The translations under genes were made by a program, and so were the position numbers. From contig JALTEW010000127.1 of NCBI GenBank assembly GCA_027073795.1, positions 1-9,784 on the forward strand: a stretch of 9,784 bases of DNA, written 5' to 3'. Under the pieces are notes generated by a model that worked only from the letters and a program-made list of their open reading frames with translations, searched no databases and was not told the DNA's origin. Shown here one piece after another: positions 7,733 to 9,784 of this stretch (position 1 is the first letter of the stretch; each line of letters opens with the position of its first letter). This DNA is from a bacterium (GTDB taxonomy: Bacteria; Desulfobacterota; S145-22).

Positions 7733-7751
7733 CAGTTGGATGTTTCAACTG
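7733..7751 (+). other. Small hairpin between cinA and ridA
   Basis: CAGTTGGA (7733-7740) pairs with TTCAACTG (7744-7751) as an eight-base-pair stem with one G-U pair and a three-base loop. It starts seven bases after the cinA stop. No T-run follows (next is GAAAAATG), so it does not look like an intrinsic terminator; it could protect the 3' end of the message or be chance. Confidence 0.35.
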
Positions 7752-7797
7752 GAAAAATGACGCAAAAAGGGGCTCGACAAATTTTTTGATAAAAAGA

Positions 7798-7803
7798 GGG
7801 AGG
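7798..7803 (+). promoter_or_regulatory. Ribosome binding site that fixes the ridA start
   Basis: GGGAGG, within a purine run, ends six bases before ATG at 7810. The frame is also open from TTG at 7786, but that would bury this site inside the gene and add eight residues that RidA proteins do not have. Confidence 0.75.
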
Positions 7804-7809
7804 GATATC

Positions 7810-8193
7810 ATGGATCACGAGGCAGTATTTACGGAAAACGCGCCGGCCGCCATTGGGCCTTATTCTCAGGCGATTGTTCTGGGGGATTTAATTTTTGCCG
7901 CCGGGCAGATACCAATCAATCCTGAAACAGGGGAGGTTGTGGCGAGTCCGATTGAGCGACAGACGGAACAGGTCTTGAAAAATCTACGGGCTGTTTTACA
8001 GGCTGCGGGCAGTGACTTGGCCCATGTGGTAAAGGCCACCGTTTATCTGAGCTCCATGGATGATTTTGAGGTATTTAACAAGACCTACGCCTCATTTTTC
8101 ACGGAACCCTACCCCGCGCGGGCCACAGTTGCAGTAGCGGCCCTTCCAAAAGGGGCATTGCTCGAGATAGAAGCGATTGCGTATCGGAAGTAA
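7810..8193 (+). CDS. ridA: RidA family enamine/imine deaminase
   Basis: Predicted 2-iminobutanoate/2-iminopropanoate deaminase (YjgF/YER057c/UK114 family). It hydrolyses reactive enamine and imine by-products of PLP enzymes such as threonine dehydratase, protecting other PLP enzymes from 2-aminoacrylate damage. At 127 residues from ATG 7810 it has the standard length. Conserved blocks are APAAIGPYSQA (11-21), FAAGQIPINPETGE (29-42), KATVYL (75-80) and YPARATVAVAALPKGALLEIEAIA (split over 101-124). Arg104 corresponds to the family's essential arginine, and Glu120 is the conserved acidic residue, so this is an archetypal active RidA. It lies 83 bases after cinA, with its own strong ribosome site and no clear promoter. 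RidA proteins usually act as cytosolic trimers. Confidence 0.95.
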   Translation: MDHEAVFTENAPAAIGPYSQAIVLGDLIFAAGQIPINPETGEVVASPIERQTEQVLKNLRAVLQAAGSDLAHVVKATVYLSSMDDFEVFNKTYASFFTEPYPARATVAVAALPKGALLEIEAIAYRK

Positions 8194-8316
8194 ACAGTAA
8201 AAAGTGAATGTCTTGTGTCTCATCCTGATGTGGGTTGACGGGTATAATAGGGAGAAGGGAAACCTCGGAAAATAGGGGGTGTTGCTTCGACCTACGGGCT
8301 TTTACCTTCAACCTAA
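8194..8316. other. Convergent intergenic gap
   Basis: These 123 bases separate the ends of ridA (plus) and the histidine phosphatase (minus). I find no credible small gene and no hairpin with a T-run in either direction, although a terminator would be expected. A perfect TATAAT is present at 8243-8248 on the plus strand, but the -35 zone 17 bases upstream reads TCATCC. The TTGACG beside it is only two bases away, which is too close to act as a -35. Confidence 0.5.
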
Positions 8317-8985
8317 TTAAAAAGGGAAAACCCCACAGGTATCATTAAGGAGGCGAAGGGACATGCCATCTTCAAAGAATTCAATGACGTTCAAGGCGCC
8401 AAAGTCTTGGCGAAAGTGAAAGACATTGTGAAGATCAAGCCCCAGAACCCAGCACACAATGAGGCTGTTGATACCTCCATGGGCTACCACAACAAATTCT
8501 TCGCCGGTATGACGTTGCGTTAATTCTTCGACGACAGAAACGGAGCGTTGCTGTGCCTCGATAAGGTTTTCCCCCCCAGGTATTCGGTAAGTAACATAGT
8601 TGTCAAATTTCTTACGCGCTTCATCCGGGAATTTCTCCCATACCTCTTTAAGGGTCAGCCCCTCCCAGATCCCCTGCTTCACCTCACGAAGGTCTGTAAA
8701 TTCCTCCCGGATGGTGGTTGGAAAGTACCGCGCAATCGTTTCCGCCCCCTTCCGGGTTCGAATCAGATCGCTCGAGTAGATTCCTTTGATTGGGCGGTAT
8801 CTAAGACGTTGAGCGACCCTTTCGATTTGTTTCATGCCTTCAGCCGAAACATCTACGTCCAAGTGTCCGTTGTAACGGAAGGTATCGCCCGTGGTATTGA
8901 TGGTTTGCCCATGTCGGATAAGATAGAGACGCGTCATGGTATAGAATTTTGAAGGGTCCCAGAGGGTGTCAATTGGCCTGCTCAT
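8317..8985 (-). CDS. Histidine phosphatase family protein (PGM-like)
   Basis: Member of the phosphoglycerate mutase-like histidine phosphatase superfamily. The catalytic motif LIRHGQT (22-28) holds the phospho-accepting His25. SSDLIRTRKGAETIA (71-85) carries the conserved arginine, WEG (108-110) the acid/base glutamate, and VVAHGG (166-171) the second active-site histidine His169. The protein is probably a cytosolic phosphatase of a small phosphorylated substrate. The family includes alpha-ribazole phosphatase (CobC) and cofactor-dependent mutases, and I cannot choose between them; it is not a neighbour of cobalamin genes here. The first ATG (8985) is directly preceded by an in-frame TGA. Family members normally begin just before the LIRHG block, so ATG at 8937 (MTRLYLIRHG) is a real alternative giving 206 residues. 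Neither start has a good ribosome site. Confidence 0.88.
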   Translation of the reverse strand: MSRPIDTLWDPSKFYTMTRLYLIRHGQTINTTGDTFRYNGHLDVDVSAEGMKQIERVAQRLRYRPIKGIYSSDLIRTRKGAETIARYFPTTIREEFTDLREVKQGIWEGLTLKEVWEKFPDEARKKFDNYVTYRIPGGENLIEAQQRSVSVVEELTQRHTGEEFVVVAHGGINSLIVCWVLGLDLHNVFHFRQDFGALNVIEFFEDGMSLRLLNDTCGVFPF

Positions 8986-8998
8986 TTCTCATACGAAA

Positions 8999-9028
8999 AG
9001 GGGAGGAAGGTTTGAATGCTTCCTCCCC
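8999..9028 (-). terminator. Intrinsic terminator after the GltA/NfnB-like gene
   Basis: On the minus strand GGGGAGGAAG (9028-9019) and CTTCCTCCCC (9009-9000) form a perfect ten-base-pair GC-rich stem with a nine-base loop, followed by TTTTCGT. It starts 22 bases after the stop codon at 9051, where a terminator would be expected. The T-run is only four bases, so termination may be partial. No T-run follows on the plus strand, so it should act only leftward. Confidence 0.7.
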
Positions 9029-9050
9029 ATAAATGTTGTGGTTCTATCGA

Positions 9051-9784
9051 TTACGCCGTGCCCATGAGGTATTCATGGATGGCGGTGGCAGCCTTTCTTC
9101 CGGCGCCCATAGCCAGGATAACGGTGGCGGACCCTGTCACGATATCGCCACCAGCGTAAACCCCTTCCATGGAGGTTTTTCCAGTTTCCGGGTCCGCCTC
9201 GATGTAGCCGCGTTTGTTAAGTTTGAGATTTGGTGTGGTGTTGGGAATTAGCGGGTTGGCACGGGTTCCAAGGGCAACAACAACCATATCGCATTCCATC
9301 GTGAAGTTGGAGCCTTCGATAGGGATCGGGCGTCTCCTTCCCGATTCGTCTGGTTCACCAAGTTCCATGTGGATACACTCCATTCCCGTAACCCAGCCAT
9401 CTTCGTTTCCGATGAATCGAACGGGGTTGGTCAGAAGTTCAAACTGCACCCCTTCTTCCTCGGCGTGATGTGCCTCTTCGGCACGGGCAGGCATCTCTGC
9501 GCGGGATCGGCGGTAAACGATTTTTACGGTTTCAGCGCCCAGCCTCAGGGCGGTTCGGGCAGAGTCCATGGCCACGTTCCCGGCACCGATGACAGCTACG
9601 TTTTTCCCAATGGCAATAGGGGTATCGTACTCAGGGAATTTATAGGCCTTCATAAGGTTGGAACGGGTGAGATATTCGTTAGCGGAATAGATACCGCAGA
9701 GGTTTTCTCCAGGCAGGTTGAGGAATAGGGGGAGGCCTGCGCCCACGCCCAGGAACACGGCGTCATGGTTTTCCAGAAGCTCGT
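9051..9784 (-). CDS. GltA/NfnB-like NADPH-dependent flavoprotein, 5' end missing
   Basis: C-terminal 243 residues of an FAD/NAD(P)-binding oxidoreductase of the glutamate synthase small-subunit family; full proteins have about 460-480 residues, so the N-terminal iron-sulfur part lies beyond the right edge. Visible are LGVGAGLPLFLNLPGENL, the NADPH Rossmann loop VIGAGNVAMDSARTALRLGA with a basic VYRRSRAEMPAR after it, VVALGTRANPLIP, and the FAD-binding C-terminal motif GVYAGGDIVTGSATVILAM followed by GAGRKAA. The long HHAEEEGVQFELL segment is typical of the homotetrameric GltA group. The same fold and motifs are shared by NfnB/SfnB, the large subunit of the electron-bifurcating NADH-dependent ferredoxin:NADP oxidoreductase. 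The partner gene that would decide this is not visible. A hairpin terminator follows the stop. Confidence 0.9.
   Translation of the reverse strand, partial: ELLENHDAVFLGVGAGLPLFLNLPGENLCGIYSANEYLTRSNLMKAYKFPEYDTPIAIGKNVAVIGAGNVAMDSARTALRLGAETVKIVYRRSRAEMPARAEEAHHAEEEGVQFELLTNPVRFIGNEDGWVTGMECIHMELGEPDESGRRRPIPIEGSNFTMECDMVVVALGTRANPLIPNTTPNLKLNKRGYIEADPETGKTSMEGVYAGGDIVTGSATVILAMGAGRKAATAIHEYLMGTA

Noticed and set aside
7733..7751. Hairpin after cinA as an intrinsic terminator
   Set aside because: There is no T-run after the stem and the stem is short, so I list it only as a hairpin.
7786..7809. Upstream TTG start for ridA
   Set aside because: It would bury the GGGAGG ribosome site; ATG at 7810 gives the standard 127-residue RidA.
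8230..8313. Imperfect inverted repeat GGTTGA ... TCAACC
   Set aside because: Only six bases per arm and about 70 bases apart, which is expected by chance.
8282..8320. Twelve-codon open frame from a TTG after a G-run, between ridA and the phosphatase
   Set aside because: Too short, rare start codon, no conservation evidence; a chance frame.
8548..8952. 134-codon plus-strand open frame opposite the histidine phosphatase
   Set aside because: The minus strand encodes all conserved active-site motifs; the plus translation is composition-driven and resembles nothing.

Overview
The window is a gene-dense piece of a bacterial chromosome, mid-GC, with short gaps, Shine-Dalgarno sites and mixed start codons (ATG, TTG, GTG). 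Every gene resembles a known bacterial family and I see no mobile element, phage gene, tRNA, rRNA or CRISPR. The content (PgpA, a standalone PncC amidase, RimO, a COG1237 metallo-hydrolase, a GltA/NfnB-type flavoprotein) would suit an anaerobic Gram-negative such as a Desulfobacterota (deltaproteobacterial) lineage. That placement is inference from gene content, not a marker assignment.

Layout. Left, on the minus strand: gap (GAPDH) followed by pgk, transcribed toward the left edge, where pgk is cut off. A 160-base divergent intergenic region (2138-2297) carries a near-consensus promoter for gap-pgk and leads rightward into a plus-strand run: pgpA, pncC, an M50 site-2-type membrane protease, and rimO. 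After a 108-base gap with a possible promoter come a COG1237 MBL-fold hydrolase and a CinA-type protein that overlaps it by one base, then ridA. Right, on the minus strand: a histidine-phosphatase gene converging on ridA, and the C-terminal half of a GltA/NfnB-like oxidoreductase running in from the right edge. A hairpin terminator lies between these two.

Function. gap and pgk are consecutive steps of glycolysis/gluconeogenesis. pgpA finishes phosphatidylglycerol synthesis. pncC, CinA and ridA are all metabolite-repair or recycling enzymes (NMN deamidation, dinucleotide pyrophosphate cleavage, enamine/imine hydrolysis), and the MBL hydrolase may belong with them because it is translationally coupled to cinA. 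The M50 protease and rimO are likewise coupled by a TAATG overlap.

No clearly new system is present. The best lead is that the long CinA retains its N-terminal pyrophosphatase domain while its C-terminal amidase domain has lost the active-site motif, and an intact amidase is encoded separately about 3.2 kb upstream on the same strand.
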